In this document: piece by piece, positions 39,345 through 49,125 of the stretch | How positions within the stretch are numbered: the stretch's first letter is position 1 | Layout: every line of letters begins with the position of its first letter | Source of the DNA: Streptomyces sp. H27-H1 | GTDB taxonomy: Bacteria; Actinomycetota; Actinomycetes; Streptomycetales; Streptomycetaceae | Length of the DNA: 64,000 bases | Direction: 5' to 3' | NCBI RefSeq assembly: GCF_026627445.1 | Contig: NZ_JAPNLJ010000007.1 | Coordinates: forward strand, 30,320-94,319 | Notes under the pieces: generated by a model | What the model saw: only the letters and a program-made list of their open reading frames with translations | The model's database searches: none | What the model was told of the DNA's origin: nothing | Position numbers and translations under genes: made by a program

Positions 39345-41351
39345 TCACTGACCCGGCTTCGGGCTCGGCTGGGAGCCGGGCTGCGCGCCGGATTCGTAGG
39401 TGACCGGGAGTCCGGCGGGAGCGGTTCCGGTGGGGGCGACCTGGAGGGTTTTGAGGGCGAACTCCATGACCTTCTTGTAGATGGGCCCGCAGATCTGGCC
39501 GCCGAAGTAACTGCCCTTGGTGGGGTTCTGGATGGCGCAGTAGACGGTGATGCGGGGGTTGTCCGCAGGTGCGAAGCCCGCGAAGGAGGCGGTGTAGCCC
39601 TTGTAGCGGCCGGTGGCCGGATCCACCCGGTTGGAGGTGCCGGTCTTGCCGCCGACCCGGTAGCCGGGGATGCGGGCCTTGGTGCCGGTGCCCTCCTGGT
39701 CGTCGACCACCGACTCCAGCATGCCCGCGAGGGTCTTGGCGGTCTCCGCGCTGACCACGCGGTTCTGCGGCGGCGCCGGGGCCGGGGTGAAGCGGCCGTC
39801 GGGACCCTTGGTGCCGCGGACCAGGGTCGGCTGGACGCGGACGCCTCCGTTGGCGATGGTCGAGTACACGGAGGCCGCCTGCATGGCGTTGAGGGACAGG
39901 CCCTGGCCGAAGGGGATCGTGTACTGCTGCGAAGTGGACCATGCTTCGGGCTTGGCGAGGATGCCGCGGGATTCGCCGGGGTAGTTCAGGCCGGTGGGCT
40001 GCCCGATGCCGAATTTGGTCAGGTACGAGGACAGGACCTTGTTCGCCTCGGTCTGTGTCGGGCCGAGCTGGCCGGTGGCCAGGATGGTGCCGATGTTGGA
40101 GGACTTGGCGAGGACCCCGTTGAGGGTCAGGTACCAGGTCGGGTGGTCGATGTCGTCCTTGAACAGCCGGTCGCCGCGGTGCAGCCGGTTGGGGACCTCG
40201 ACGTGCGTGTCGGGGCCGGCCTTCTTCTCCTCCAGGACGGCGGCCATCGACATCACCTTGGCGGTGGAGCCGGGCTCGTACACGTCCTGGAGGGCGGCGT
40301 TGCCCATCGCCGCGGAACTGGCCTTGGAGAGGTCGTTGGGGTCGAAGCCCGGGGCGTTGGCCATGGCGAGGACCTCGCCGGTTCGGGTGTCCTGGACGAT
40401 GACGTACCCGCGGTCGGCCTCCGACTTGGCGACCTGCTCGGTGATGGCGCTCTGCGCGGCCCACTGGATGTCGCGGTCGATGGTCAGCTCGATGTCCTCG
40501 CCGGGCACGGCGGGCTTCTCGCTGGAACCGGCCGTCGGCACGCGGCGGCCGCCCGACTGGGCGTACGTGAGCGTGCCGTCCTTGCCGGACAGCTTCTTGT
40601 CGAGGGAGGACTCCAGGCCGCCGCCGCCCTTGCCCTCGGCGTTGACGTAACCCAGTATCCCGGCGGCGAGGTCGCCGTTCGGGTACACGCGCTTGCTGCT
40701 GTTCTCGTTGAACACGCCGGCCAGGACGTTGGCGCCGGGGCCGCTGTTCTTCTTGTCCGCGGAAGCCTTCTCGGCGAAGACCTTCTTGAGGCCCTTGATC
40801 TGGTTCCAGACCTGTGGGGTCTGGCGGCGGGCGAGGACGACGTAGCGGGTGTTCTTCGTCTTCAGGCGCTCGGTGAGCTCCTGGGCGTCCTTGCCGATGA
40901 TCGGGGCGAGGAGGGCGGCCGCCTGCTCGGGGGCGTCGGGGGCCTTGCTCTCCTGCGCGGTGAACATGTGCGGGTCGGCCGTGATGTCGTACGCGTCCAC
41001 GCTCGTGGCCAGGGCCACGCCCTTGCGGTCGGTGATCTCCCCGCGCTCGGCGGCCAGGGTGTAGCTGGCGAAGCGGTTCTCGGAGGCCTTGGCGGAGTAC
41101 GCGGACGCGTCTACGGCCTGGACCTGGAGGAGCCGTACGACGAACGCGAGCATGACTAGCGTCAGGCCGACGCTGACCAGCCGCAGGCGGGGCTTGGGGG
41201 CGCCGAGGCGGATCGTGTGCGGTGTGCGCGCGGGGGCGGGGCGGCGGGTCGCGGGCCTGGAGGCCGGCCGGGCCGAGGCCCGCGACCGGTCCCCGGCGGG
41301 GCGGGGCCGCCCGGGCCCCGGTACCCGGCGCCGCGGCTCCTGCGGGCTCAC
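39345..41351 (-). CDS. ftsI: Septal transpeptidase FtsI (class B PBP3)
   Basis: The 668-residue protein has a basic cytoplasmic tail (1-54), one membrane anchor (about 56-76), a PBP dimerisation domain (about 80-290) and a transpeptidase domain. Active-site motifs are S362-TAK, SSN (417-419) and KTGTS (569-573). It crosslinks septal peptidoglycan with FtsW. No PASTA domain is present at the C terminus, which is Pro/Gln/Ser-rich. GTG at 41351 is the first in-frame start. The 162-bp gap to ftsL is all GC-rich and shows no gene. Confidence 0.96.
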   Translation of the reverse strand: MSPQEPRRRVPGPGRPRPAGDRSRASARPASRPATRRPAPARTPHTIRLGAPKPRLRLVSVGLTLVMLAFVVRLLQVQAVDASAYSAKASENRFASYTLAAERGEITDRKGVALATSVDAYDITADPHMFTAQESKAPDAPEQAAALLAPIIGKDAQELTERLKTKNTRYVVLARRQTPQVWNQIKGLKKVFAEKASADKKNSGPGANVLAGVFNENSSKRVYPNGDLAAGILGYVNAEGKGGGGLESSLDKKLSGKDGTLTYAQSGGRRVPTAGSSEKPAVPGEDIELTIDRDIQWAAQSAITEQVAKSEADRGYVIVQDTRTGEVLAMANAPGFDPNDLSKASSAAMGNAALQDVYEPGSTAKVMSMAAVLEEKKAGPDTHVEVPNRLHRGDRLFKDDIDHPTWYLTLNGVLAKSSNIGTILATGQLGPTQTEANKVLSSYLTKFGIGQPTGLNYPGESRGILAKPEAWSTSQQYTIPFGQGLSLNAMQAASVYSTIANGGVRVQPTLVRGTKGPDGRFTPAPAPPQNRVVSAETAKTLAGMLESVVDDQEGTGTKARIPGYRVGGKTGTSNRVDPATGRYKGYTASFAGFAPADNPRITVYCAIQNPTKGSYFGGQICGPIYKKVMEFALKTLQVAPTGTAPAGLPVTYESGAQPGSQPSPKPGQ

Positions 41352-41513
41352 GCGAGGGCCCCGCGCGTCTGCGTCGCCGCCGCCGGGGCGCGGCCCGGCG
41401 GGGGCCGGTCCCCGGCTACGGCGCCGTACGCGGCGGCGGGTCCGGGGCGGAGCTCCGGGGAACGCGGGAAGGTCGGGGTGGGGACCGGCCCCGCAGGGGT
41501 ACGCGTCACGACG

Positions 41514-42026
41514 TCACCGTCCAGGGGTCTGGGAGGGCTGGGGGGCGCCGCCCGAGGGCGCGGCGGAGGTGGCTGGGGCCGCCGGGACCGACGCCGGGGC
41601 CGACGCCGCCGCCGGAGCCGGGGAGCCGGCCGGGCTCGGCACGGCCGCGCCGGGGGTCGCCGAGACCGGCGGCGACGGGGGCGGGGGTTCGGCGGCCGGC
41701 GAGGCGGTGCCCGCGACCTTGCCGTCGGGCCCGATGAAGACGGGGCTGCCACCGGGCACCAGGCCCAGCTCGTGCGCCCGCCGCTGCAACGCGTCGGGCG
41801 CCGAGTAGCCGTCGACGTCCCGCTGGAGCGCCTGCTCCTCGTCGGTGAGCGTGGTGGTCTCCCGTTTCAGCTTGCTCAGCTGGAAGGAGCCCTGGTTCAG
41901 TGCCGAGTTCAGCAGCAGCAGGCTGATCAGTCCGCCGCCGAGCAGCGCGACGACCAGTAGGACGAACGGGGTCCGCGCCGCCTGTCCGGCGACCGGTCCC
42001 CCCAGCACCCGCCCCAGACGCCTCAC
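41514..42026 (-). CDS. ftsL: Divisome protein FtsL
   Basis: The 170-residue bitopic protein has one transmembrane helix (about 20-42, [23 protein letters not shown]) and a short periplasmic coiled coil ([37 protein letters not shown]). A disordered Pro/Ala/Ser tail of about 70 residues follows. Identity rests on topology and position between rsmH and ftsI; FtsL sequences are poorly conserved. GTG at 42026 overlaps the rsmH stop as GTGA. Confidence 0.88.
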   Translation of the reverse strand: MRRLGRVLGGPVAGQAARTPFVLLVVALLGGGLISLLLLNSALNQGSFQLSKLKRETTTLTDEEQALQRDVDGYSAPDALQRRAHELGLVPGGSPVFIGPDGKVAGTASPAAEPPPPSPPVSATPGAAVPSPAGSPAPAAASAPASVPAAPATSAAPSGGAPQPSQTPGR

Positions 42027-42982
42027 AGTCGCGCCTCCCGGATCCGTTCCACCCCGCGGAAGCGGGCCGGCGCCGCGCGCCGGTTCTCCGCGATCTCTTC
42101 TTCGGTCGGCAGCTCCGCACCGCGCGTCAGCAGTTTCAGCTTCGGCTGGTACTTCTCCGGTACGACCGGCAGTCCGGGCGGGGCCGTCGAGGTCGCGCCG
42201 GCGGCGAAGACCTGCTTGACGAGGCGGTCCTCCAGCGACTGGTACGAGAGCACCGCGATCCGGCCGCCGACCGCGATCCGGTCCACGGCGGCGGGCATCG
42301 CCCGCTCCAGTCCGGAGAGCTCTCCGTTGACCTCGATGCGCAGCGCCTGGAAGGTGCGCTTGGCGGGGTTGCCGCCGGTCCGCTTCGCCGCCTGCGGCAG
42401 GGAGTCGCGGATCAGTTCGACGAGGCGCGCGCTGTTGGTGAAGGGGTCGTTGACCCGCTCCCGCACCACCGCGGACACGATCCGCTTGGCCTGCTTCTCC
42501 TCGCCGTACTGGCGCAGGATCCGCACCAGCTCGCCGGGCGCGTAGGTGTTGAGGACCTCGGCCGCGCTGATGCCCGTCGTCTGGTCCATCCGCATGTCGA
42601 GCGGGGCGTCCTGTGCGTAGGCGAAGCCGCGGTCGGCCTCGTCCAGCTGCATGGAGGAGACGCCGAGGTCGAAGAGGATGCCCTGTACGGCGCGGATGCG
42701 CAGGCCGTCCAGTACGTCGGCCAGGTCGGCGTAGATGGCGTGGACGAGGGTGGCCCGGTCACCGAAGGGCGCGAGGCGCTCGCCGGAGAGGCGCAGGGCT
42801 TCCTTGTCGCGGTCCAGGCCGATCAGGTGTACCTCGGGGAAGCGGGTGAGCAGGGCCTCGCTGTGGCCGCCGAGGCCGAGGGTGCAGTCGACGACTACGG
42901 CCCCGGGCCTCTCCAGCGCCGGGGCCAACAGGTCCAGGCACCGCTGGAGCATCACCGGGACGTGTCGGGACTCGCTAGTCAA
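42023..42982 (-). CDS. rsmH: 16S rRNA m4C1402 methyltransferase RsmH (MraW)
   Basis: The 319-residue enzyme methylates N4 of C1402 in 16S rRNA. Motifs are [29 protein letters not shown] (SAM site), [20 protein letters not shown] and the C-terminal [16 protein letters not shown]. The start codon is a rare TTG at 42982 with GAGAGGG about 7 nt upstream. It is the first gene of the dcw run; no mraZ precedes it, and instead a carbonic anhydrase gene diverges from it. Confidence 0.95.
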   Translation of the reverse strand: MTSESRHVPVMLQRCLDLLAPALERPGAVVVDCTLGLGGHSEALLTRFPEVHLIGLDRDKEALRLSGERLAPFGDRATLVHAIYADLADVLDGLRIRAVQGILFDLGVSSMQLDEADRGFAYAQDAPLDMRMDQTTGISAAEVLNTYAPGELVRILRQYGEEKQAKRIVSAVVRERVNDPFTNSARLVELIRDSLPQAAKRTGGNPAKRTFQALRIEVNGELSGLERAMPAAVDRIAVGGRIAVLSYQSLEDRLVKQVFAAGATSTAPPGLPVVPEKYQPKLKLLTRGAELPTEEEIAENRRAAPARFRGVERIREARL

Positions 42983-43197
42983 AGCGCCCTCTCAGATAAC
43001 GGCGCGGCAGGCATACGCCGCGCCGCGCACGCGGAGTCTTACCAAAGGGCCGGGCGGCCGGTCAGGGCCGGGCTCCGGCCGGTTCGCGTCACTTTAGTGC
43101 AACGGTCGCCGCGGTCAACGAACCGCCCCGCGCGCCGTGCGCCCCTCTGGGACCGAACCGGCAAAAGCCCTGAATCACCCGGACGGCCGCCTGCGCC

Positions 43198-43234
43198 TCA
43201 CCCCTGTGGGTTAGCTCACAACATGATGGGGTGA
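43198..43234. promoter_or_regulatory. Crp-like palindrome inside a larger inverted repeat
   Basis: TGTGG-N6-TCACA (43205-43220) matches the TGTGA-N6-TCACA Crp consensus in nine of ten positions. It is framed by TCACCCC (43198-43204) and GGGGTGA (43228-43234). It lies in the 311-bp divergent gap (42983-43293) between rsmH and the carbonic anhydrase gene; no gene is seen in that gap, and the rest is GC-rich leader sequence. Confidence 0.5.
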
Positions 43235-43293
43235 CCTTCTTTGTCCACCCTCACTCGATGCTCATACGGGCTGTGACCACTAACGTCGTATCC

Positions 43294-43839
43294 ATGACGA
43301 CTTCCGCACCCCTGCCCGCCGAGTCCGCTCACGAGACCGCCGCGGGCACCACCGACCGGCTCGTGGAGATGAACCGCGCCTACGCGGCGAAGTTCACCGA
43401 TCCCGGCATGGACGCCCGCCCCGTCCTCCAGGTGGCCGTCGTGGCTTGTATGGACGCCCGTCTCGACCTGCACGCCGCCCTCGGCCTGGAGCTGGGTGAC
43501 TGCCACACGATCCGCAACGCCGGCGGGGTGGTCACCGACGACACCATCCGCTCCCTCACCATCAGCCAGCGGGCGCTCGGCACCCGCACGGTCATACTCA
43601 TCCATCACACCGGCTGTGGCCTCGAAAGCCTGACCGAGGACTTCCGGCACGAGCTGGAGGACGAGGTCGGCCAGCGCCCCGCCTGGGCCGTCGAGGCCTT
43701 CCGGGACGTGGACCAGGACGTCCGCCAGTCCATGCAGCGGGTCCGCACGAACCCCTTCCTGCCCCACAAGGACGATGTGCGAGGCTTCGTCTTCGACGTG
43801 CACACCGGACTCCTGCGGGAGATCGATCCCACCTCTTGA
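43294..43839 (+). CDS. Beta-carbonic anhydrase
   Basis: The 181-residue enzyme interconverts carbon dioxide and bicarbonate. Zinc ligands are C52 (VACMDARL), H105 and C108 (HHTGCG); D54 and R56 form the usual Asp-Arg dyad. Length and spacing fit the short clade of beta-carbonic anhydrases found in actinobacteria. ATG at 43294 has no obvious Shine-Dalgarno; an in-frame ATG at 43258 is possible, and a leaderless transcript cannot be excluded. It is monocistronic, divergent from rsmH across a Crp-like palindrome. Confidence 0.92.
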   Translation: MTTSAPLPAESAHETAAGTTDRLVEMNRAYAAKFTDPGMDARPVLQVAVVACMDARLDLHAALGLELGDCHTIRNAGGVVTDDTIRSLTISQRALGTRTVILIHHTGCGLESLTEDFRHELEDEVGQRPAWAVEAFRDVDQDVRQSMQRVRTNPFLPHKDDVRGFVFDVHTGLLREIDPTS

Positions 43840-43994
43840 GTGACACCAGGGCGTAACGCCGTCAAGAATGCGGGGAGACGTCACCCGGAAGGACTCCGGG
43901 CCGGTGTCCGTGCTCTTGATTTCTGAGGTGTTTCGGGGTGGGCCGGTCATGCGCCATGGGGCGCCGGCCCTGGGAAAGGGTCGAGGAGAACCAG

Positions 43995-45005
43995 GTGACC
44001 ACGTATGACGACCGAGCGAGCCTCGCAGATCTGACGAGCACGGCGCAGCGGGTACGGGATTCGGTCGAGAGCGTGATCGAGGGCAAGCCGGAGGTGGTCC
44101 GCCTCGCGCTGACCGTCCTGCTCGCCGAGGGCCACCTGCTGATCGAGGACGTGCCCGGCGTCGGCAAGACGATGCTGGCCAAGGCGCTGGCCAAGTCCAT
44201 CGACTGCTCGGTGCAGCGGATCCAGTTCACACCGGACCTGCTGCCCTCCGACATCACCGGCGTGAGCATCTACGACCAGCAGCGCCGGGAGTTCGAGTTC
44301 AAGCCGGGCGCGATCTTCGCGCAGATCGTCATCGGCGACGAGATCAACCGCGCCTCCCCCAAGACCCAGTCCGCGCTGCTGGAGTCGATGGAGGAGCGCC
44401 AGGTCACCATCGACGGCACCACCTACACGCTGCCGAGCCCCTTCATGGTCGTCGCCACCCAGAACCCGGTGGAGATGGAGGGCACATATCCCCTCCCCGA
44501 GGCCCAGCGCGACCGCTTCATGGCCCGGGTCTCGGTCGGCTACCCCAGCCCCGAGGCCGAGCTCCAGATGCTCGACGTGCACGGCGGGCTCTCCCCCCTC
44601 GACGATCTGACGGCCGTCGCGCACGCCCACGACATCGGCAAGCTCATCGAGGCCGTCCGCGAGGTGTACGTGGCCGCGCCCGTCCGGCGGTACATGGTCG
44701 ACCTGGTCTCCGCCACCCGCAGCCATCCGGACCTGCGCCTGGGCGCCTCGCCCCGTGCCACCCTGCACCTGCTGCGGGCCGTGAAGGCCTCCGCCGCCCT
44801 GGCCGGCCGGGACTACGTGCTGCCCGACGACGTACAGGCCCTGGCCGCACCGGTGCTCGCGCACCGCCTGCTGCCCACCGCGCAGGCCCAGCTGAGCCGG
44901 CGCACCGCCGAGCAGGTCGTCGCCGACATCCTCCAGCGCACCCCCGTACCGGCCGCGCCCACGCGCGGCGAGATCCCGCCCGGCGCGGGCGACCGGGGCT
45001 TCTGA
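43995..45005 (+). CDS. MoxR-family AAA+ ATPase
   Basis: The 336-residue ATPase has Walker A GVGKT (55-59), Walker B IGDEINRA, sensor/arginine-finger region ATQNPVEMEGTYPLPEAQRDRF and the lid domain. MoxR ATPases act with a DUF58 partner as chaperones or activators for exported or metal proteins. GTG at 43995 follows GAGGAG. Its stop overlaps the start of the DUF58 gene (TGATG), the family's standard partner. Confidence 0.95.
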   Translation: MTTYDDRASLADLTSTAQRVRDSVESVIEGKPEVVRLALTVLLAEGHLLIEDVPGVGKTMLAKALAKSIDCSVQRIQFTPDLLPSDITGVSIYDQQRREFEFKPGAIFAQIVIGDEINRASPKTQSALLESMEERQVTIDGTTYTLPSPFMVVATQNPVEMEGTYPLPEAQRDRFMARVSVGYPSPEAELQMLDVHGGLSPLDDLTAVAHAHDIGKLIEAVREVYVAAPVRRYMVDLVSATRSHPDLRLGASPRATLHLLRAVKASAALAGRDYVLPDDVQALAAPVLAHRLLPTAQAQLSRRTAEQVVADILQRTPVPAAPTRGEIPPGAGDRGF

Positions 45006-46411
45006 TGGACGCCGGCGCCCCGCACGACGCGGGCGGCCGGGGCCCGCAGGACGGTGGCGGGCTGCGCGCGTCGCTGGCCGGGCTGACCACCCGCGGCCGG
45101 TCCTTCCTGGCCGCCGGGATCGCCGCCGGGATGTGCGCGTACGTCCTCGGCCAGTCCGAACTGCTCCGGGTCGGACTGCTGCTCGCCGTGCTTCCGCTGC
45201 TGTGCGTCCTGGCCCTGCACCGCACCCGCCACCGGGTCTCCGGCAGCCGCCGGCTGACCCCGATGCGGGTACCCGCCGGCTCCGAGGCCCGGGTGCAACT
45301 GCGGCTGGACAACACCTCCCGGATGCCGACCGGGCTGCTCATGCTCCAGGACCGGGTGCCGTACGTACTGGGGCCCCGGCCCCGCTTCGTCCTGGACCGG
45401 GTGGAGCCGGGCGGCCGCCGCGAGGTGTCGTACCGGGTCCGTTCCGATCTGCGCGGCCGCTATCCGCTGGGCCCGCTCCAGCTGCGCCTCACCGACCCCT
45501 TCGGGCTGGTCGAGCTGACCCGTTCCTTCTCCGCCTACGACACCCTCACGGTCATCCCGCGCACCGAGGCCCTGCCCGTGGTCCGCTTCAGCGGCGAGTC
45601 CTCCGGCTACGGCGACGGCAGCCGCCGCTCGCTGGCCCTGGCGGGCGAGGACGACGTGATCCCGCGCGGCTACCGGCGCGGCGACGACCTGCGCCGCGTG
45701 CACTGGCGCTCCACCGCCCGCTACGGCGAGCTGATGGTGCGCCGCGAGGAGCAGCCGCAGCGCATCCGGGCCACGGTCCTGCTGGACACCCGGCGCCTCG
45801 CCTACGAGGGCGCCGGCCCCGACTCCGCCTTCGAGTGGGCCGTCTCCGCCACCGCGTCGGCCCTGGTGCACCTGCTGGAGCAGGGCTTCTCGGTGCGGCT
45901 GCTGACCGACACCGGGGACTGCGTGCCCCGCGAGGGCGGCGGCTTCACCTCGGGCGGGCAGGAGTCCGCGGAGGCGGCGGGGCTGATGATGGACACCCTC
46001 GCGGTGGTCGGCCACTCCGACGGCGCGGGGCTCTCCCGGGCCTGCGACGCGGTACGGGGCAACGGCGCCGGCAGCGGTTTCGGCGGAGCGGGCGGGGACG
46101 GGCTCCTCATCGCGTTCTTCGGAGACATGGACGACGTGCAGACTGCTCTGGCCGCCAGGATGTGCCGGCGCGGCGGAGGCGCCGTGGCGTTCGTACTGGA
46201 CTCCGCGGACTGGTCCGGGCGGCCGGGGGGACCGGCGACGGCCACGGCGCGGGGGCTGCTGACGCTGGAGGAGCGCCTGGGCAGGCTGCGCGACGCGGGC
46301 TGGACGGCGCTGGCCGCCCCGCCGGCGGTGGCCTTCGGGGAGCTGTGGCGGCAGGCCGGCAACGAGCCGGCCGGCGCCGGAGGTTCGGGTTCGGCAGGGG
46401 GCTGGGGATGA
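45005..46411 (+). CDS. DUF58 membrane protein, MoxR partner
   Basis: The 468-residue protein has two membrane helices near the N terminus (about 32-72), a beta-rich segment, then the DUF58 core DVIPRGYRRGDDLRRVHWRSTARYGELMVRREE (near 220-250) and a von Willebrand A-like C-terminal part (TVLLDTR and following). It is coupled at both ends (TGATG and ATGA) to the MoxR and transglutaminase genes, so the three products very probably work together at the membrane. Confidence 0.92.
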   Translation: MDAGAPHDAGGRGPQDGGGLRASLAGLTTRGRSFLAAGIAAGMCAYVLGQSELLRVGLLLAVLPLLCVLALHRTRHRVSGSRRLTPMRVPAGSEARVQLRLDNTSRMPTGLLMLQDRVPYVLGPRPRFVLDRVEPGGRREVSYRVRSDLRGRYPLGPLQLRLTDPFGLVELTRSFSAYDTLTVIPRTEALPVVRFSGESSGYGDGSRRSLALAGEDDVIPRGYRRGDDLRRVHWRSTARYGELMVRREEQPQRIRATVLLDTRRLAYEGAGPDSAFEWAVSATASALVHLLEQGFSVRLLTDTGDCVPREGGGFTSGGQESAEAAGLMMDTLAVVGHSDGAGLSRACDAVRGNGAGSGFGGAGGDGLLIAFFGDMDDVQTALAARMCRRGGGAVAFVLDSADWSGRPGGPATATARGLLTLEERLGRLRDAGWTALAAPPAVAFGELWRQAGNEPAGAGGSGSAGGWG

Positions 46412-48831
46412 GCGGGCGGGCAAGACTGACGGTCTTCGCGGCTCTGGCGACGCTGTTCACCGCGTGGTCGCTGAACCCGCTGGTGGAGTCGGGCGGCTGG
46501 CTGCCGCAGGCGGCGCTGCTGCTGGCGCTGCAGAGCGCGGTGGGCGCGGGTGCGCGGCGGGTGCCGCTGGCCCGGGCGCTGACCGTGGCGGCGCAGCTCC
46601 TCGTGTCGCTGCTGGCGCTGATGCTGCTGTTCGGTGGGAAGGTGCAGTCGTCCGCCGGCAACGGGCTGCTGGACTATCTCGTCGCAGACTTCGGCGCACT
46701 GTTCCGCCAGGGCGTGCAGGACGTGAACGAGTTCGCGATGCCGGCCCCGCTGACGGACGGGATCCGGCTGCTGCTGGTGTCCGGGGTGCTGCTGATCGGG
46801 CTGCTGGTGGACCTGCTGGCGGTGACCGTACGGACGGCCGCGGCGGCCGGGCTGCCGCTGCTCGCGCTGTACTCGGTGGCCGCGGGCCTGTCGGGCGCGG
46901 CCGCCGGCTCCGGCGGTGCCTCCTGGTTCTCCTTCCTGCTGGCGGGTTGCGGTTACCTGTTGCTGCTGCTGGCCGAGGGCCGCGACCGGCTCGCGCAGTG
47001 GGGCCGGGTCTTCGGCGCGGCCCCGCGCGGCCGGGTGGCGGCCGGGTACTCGGGCGGCGGAGCGCCGCTCGCCCCGGTGCGCACCGGGCGGCGGATCGGC
47101 GCGGTCGCGCTGGGTCTGGCGCTGGCGGTGCCGGCGGTGCTGCCCGCGATGGCCGGCGGGGTGCTGGGCCCGGGCGGCACGGGCGAGGGCGAGGGCACCG
47201 GCGTCGGCGGCTCGATCCAGGCGGTCAACCCCCTGGTCTCTTTGCAGAGCAGCCTGAACACCCAGGACAACCGGGTGGTGCTGCGGTACCGCACGGACAG
47301 CCCGCAGCTGAGCGAGCAGTACCTGCGGATCCTGGCGCTCGACGAGTTCAACGGCATCAAGTGGGAGGCGTCGGGGCGGGCCCTGACGGACGTCCCGAAG
47401 CGGATGCCGAACCCGCCGGGGGTGAGCGAGGGCGTGCTGAACGGCGCGACCGAGGTGCAGACCTTCATCTCCTCGGCGCAGACGTACGCGCAGCGCTACC
47501 TGCCGATGCCGTATCCGGCGACGGGGGTGGACATCGCCGGGAAGTGGCGGTTCGAGCCGGCCGGCCGGACCCTCGTCGGGGACAAGCTGGGCAAGGAAAA
47601 GTTCCAGAACGCCCAGGGCGTGCAGTACTCGGTGCGGAGCCTGCTGCTGAATCCGACGGCGGAGCAGCTGCGGAACGCGCCGGCGGCGAATCCCGAGATC
47701 GCGGCCGAGTACACGAAGGTGCCGGACAACCTGCCGGCGGTCGTCGTCCAGACGGCCCGCGAGGTGACCCGCGGCTCGAAGGACGACTACTCGGCGGCGG
47801 TCAAACTCCAGGACTACTTCGCGGTGAGCGGTGGATTCCGCTACGACACGAAGGTGTCCTCGGGTACGGGTGCGCAGGCGATCTCGAAGTTCCTCGCCGA
47901 CAAGGAGGGCTTCTGCGTCCACTTCGCCTTCTCGATGGCCTCGATGGCGCGCACGCTCGGGATCCCGGCGCGGGTCGCGGTCGGGTTCACGCCCGGGGAG
48001 AAGCAGTCCGACGGCGTCGTCAACGTCTCCATGCGGGACGCGCACGCCTGGCCGGAGCTGTACTTCGAGGGCGTGGGCTGGACCCGCTTCGAGCCGACGC
48101 CCCGCTCGGGCATCACGGTGCCGGACTACAGCCGGCCCGCCGCCCCGGATTCCCGGCCGAGCACGCCGACGGCGGCCCCGTCCGCGAGTGCGGCGCAGCC
48201 TTCGGCCGGGCCCTCGAAGGCGGAGGACTGCCCCGCGGACCAGAAGAAGCTGGGCGAGTGCGGTCCGGCCGCCGCGCAGCGGAACTCGGGCACGGGGGGC
48301 GGCGGGCTCTCGGCGGCCGGTGTGGCGGCCTGGGTGCTGGGCACGTTGGTCCTCCTGGCCCTCCCCATGCTCCCCTTCCTGTGGCGCAGGCGGCTGCGGG
48401 CGCGGCGGCTCGGCTCGGGACAGGTGCTGGCTGCCTGGCGGGAGCTGGGCGACGCGGCGTGGGACGTCGGGATCGTCCCGGACGAGGCGCTGTCCCCCCG
48501 CGGGGCGGCGGAGCGGGTGGTCTCGCTCGGCCGGCTGGACGCCGACGCGGGCGCGGCGGTACTCCGGGTCTCGGGAGCGGTGGAGCGTGCGCTGTACGCG
48601 CCACCGGGCGCGGAAGCCTCGTACGAGGCACTGCCGGCGGACGTGCTCCTGGCCCGCACGGGCCTGCTCACCGGACTCTCCAGGACGGCACGGCTGCGCG
48701 CCCTGTTCCTCCCCCGCTCGGCGGCCCGCCTCGGCTGGACGGTCTCGTCCCGCTGGACATCCCTGACCAGCCGGGCAACCTCCGCGACCACGCGCCTGCG
48801 GGCCCGGCTCCCGCTGTGGGGTCGCGGCTGA
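46408..48831 (+). CDS. Transmembrane transglutaminase-like protein (TgpA type)
   Basis: The 807-residue protein has about six N-terminal transmembrane helices (to about 245), then an extracytoplasmic transglutaminase-like domain. The catalytic cysteine is C503 in EGFCVHFAFSMASMART and the histidine H546 in DAHAWPELYFEGVGW; the usual third residue region reads FEPTP. A Pro/Ser-rich linker, one more membrane helix (about 635-655) and a cytoplasmic DUF4129-like tail follow. Members act as proteases, peptide ligases or crosslinkers. It is third in the MoxR operon and is followed by a 19-bp terminator. Confidence 0.92.
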   Translation: MSGRARLTVFAALATLFTAWSLNPLVESGGWLPQAALLLALQSAVGAGARRVPLARALTVAAQLLVSLLALMLLFGGKVQSSAGNGLLDYLVADFGALFRQGVQDVNEFAMPAPLTDGIRLLLVSGVLLIGLLVDLLAVTVRTAAAAGLPLLALYSVAAGLSGAAAGSGGASWFSFLLAGCGYLLLLLAEGRDRLAQWGRVFGAAPRGRVAAGYSGGGAPLAPVRTGRRIGAVALGLALAVPAVLPAMAGGVLGPGGTGEGEGTGVGGSIQAVNPLVSLQSSLNTQDNRVVLRYRTDSPQLSEQYLRILALDEFNGIKWEASGRALTDVPKRMPNPPGVSEGVLNGATEVQTFISSAQTYAQRYLPMPYPATGVDIAGKWRFEPAGRTLVGDKLGKEKFQNAQGVQYSVRSLLLNPTAEQLRNAPAANPEIAAEYTKVPDNLPAVVVQTAREVTRGSKDDYSAAVKLQDYFAVSGGFRYDTKVSSGTGAQAISKFLADKEGFCVHFAFSMASMARTLGIPARVAVGFTPGEKQSDGVVNVSMRDAHAWPELYFEGVGWTRFEPTPRSGITVPDYSRPAAPDSRPSTPTAAPSASAAQPSAGPSKAEDCPADQKKLGECGPAAAQRNSGTGGGGLSAAGVAAWVLGTLVLLALPMLPFLWRRRLRARRLGSGQVLAAWRELGDAAWDVGIVPDEALSPRGAAERVVSLGRLDADAGAAVLRVSGAVERALYAPPGAEASYEALPADVLLARTGLLTGLSRTARLRALFLPRSAARLGWTVSSRWTSLTSRATSATTRLRARLPLWGRG

Positions 48832-48858
48832 GATCCCGGCCCCGCCCGGACGGACGAG

Positions 48859-48903
48859 CGGCCGGTGCCGGGGCTCGATCCCCCCGAGCCCCGGCACCGG
48901 CCG
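48859..48903. terminator. Strong terminator after the MoxR operon
   Basis: A perfect 19-bp inverted repeat (arms 48859-48877 and 48885-48903, 7-nt loop) lies 27 bp after the transglutaminase stop and faces the convergent TetR gene. The rest of the 294-bp gap to 49125 shows no gene. Confidence 0.85.
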
Positions 48904-49125
48904 TGTTCCCACCCCGTCGGTCCAAGAGACCCGGCCCGCACCTGCCGCCCCGTGTCGGCGGTGCGGCCCGGGTCCCTGTCCGTTGCCCCCCAGTCTGGCG
49001 TCCCGGCGGGCCGGTACCCATCCGCGCACGTACTCATTTCCGCGCCTAGGTACGGATACTCACCCGCCCCACCAGTTCTACGCGGCCCCGCCGCCCCCGC
49101 GGCACCGCCGATCGGGGGTCACCCG

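Noticed and set aside
41352..41513. Missing small gene between ftsL and ftsI
   Set aside because: The 162 bp have no start with a Shine-Dalgarno and no conserved peptide in any frame.
45802..49029. A 1075-codon antisense frame opposite the transglutaminase gene
   Set aside because: Same shadow effect. It would also run through the 19-bp terminator at 48859-48903.
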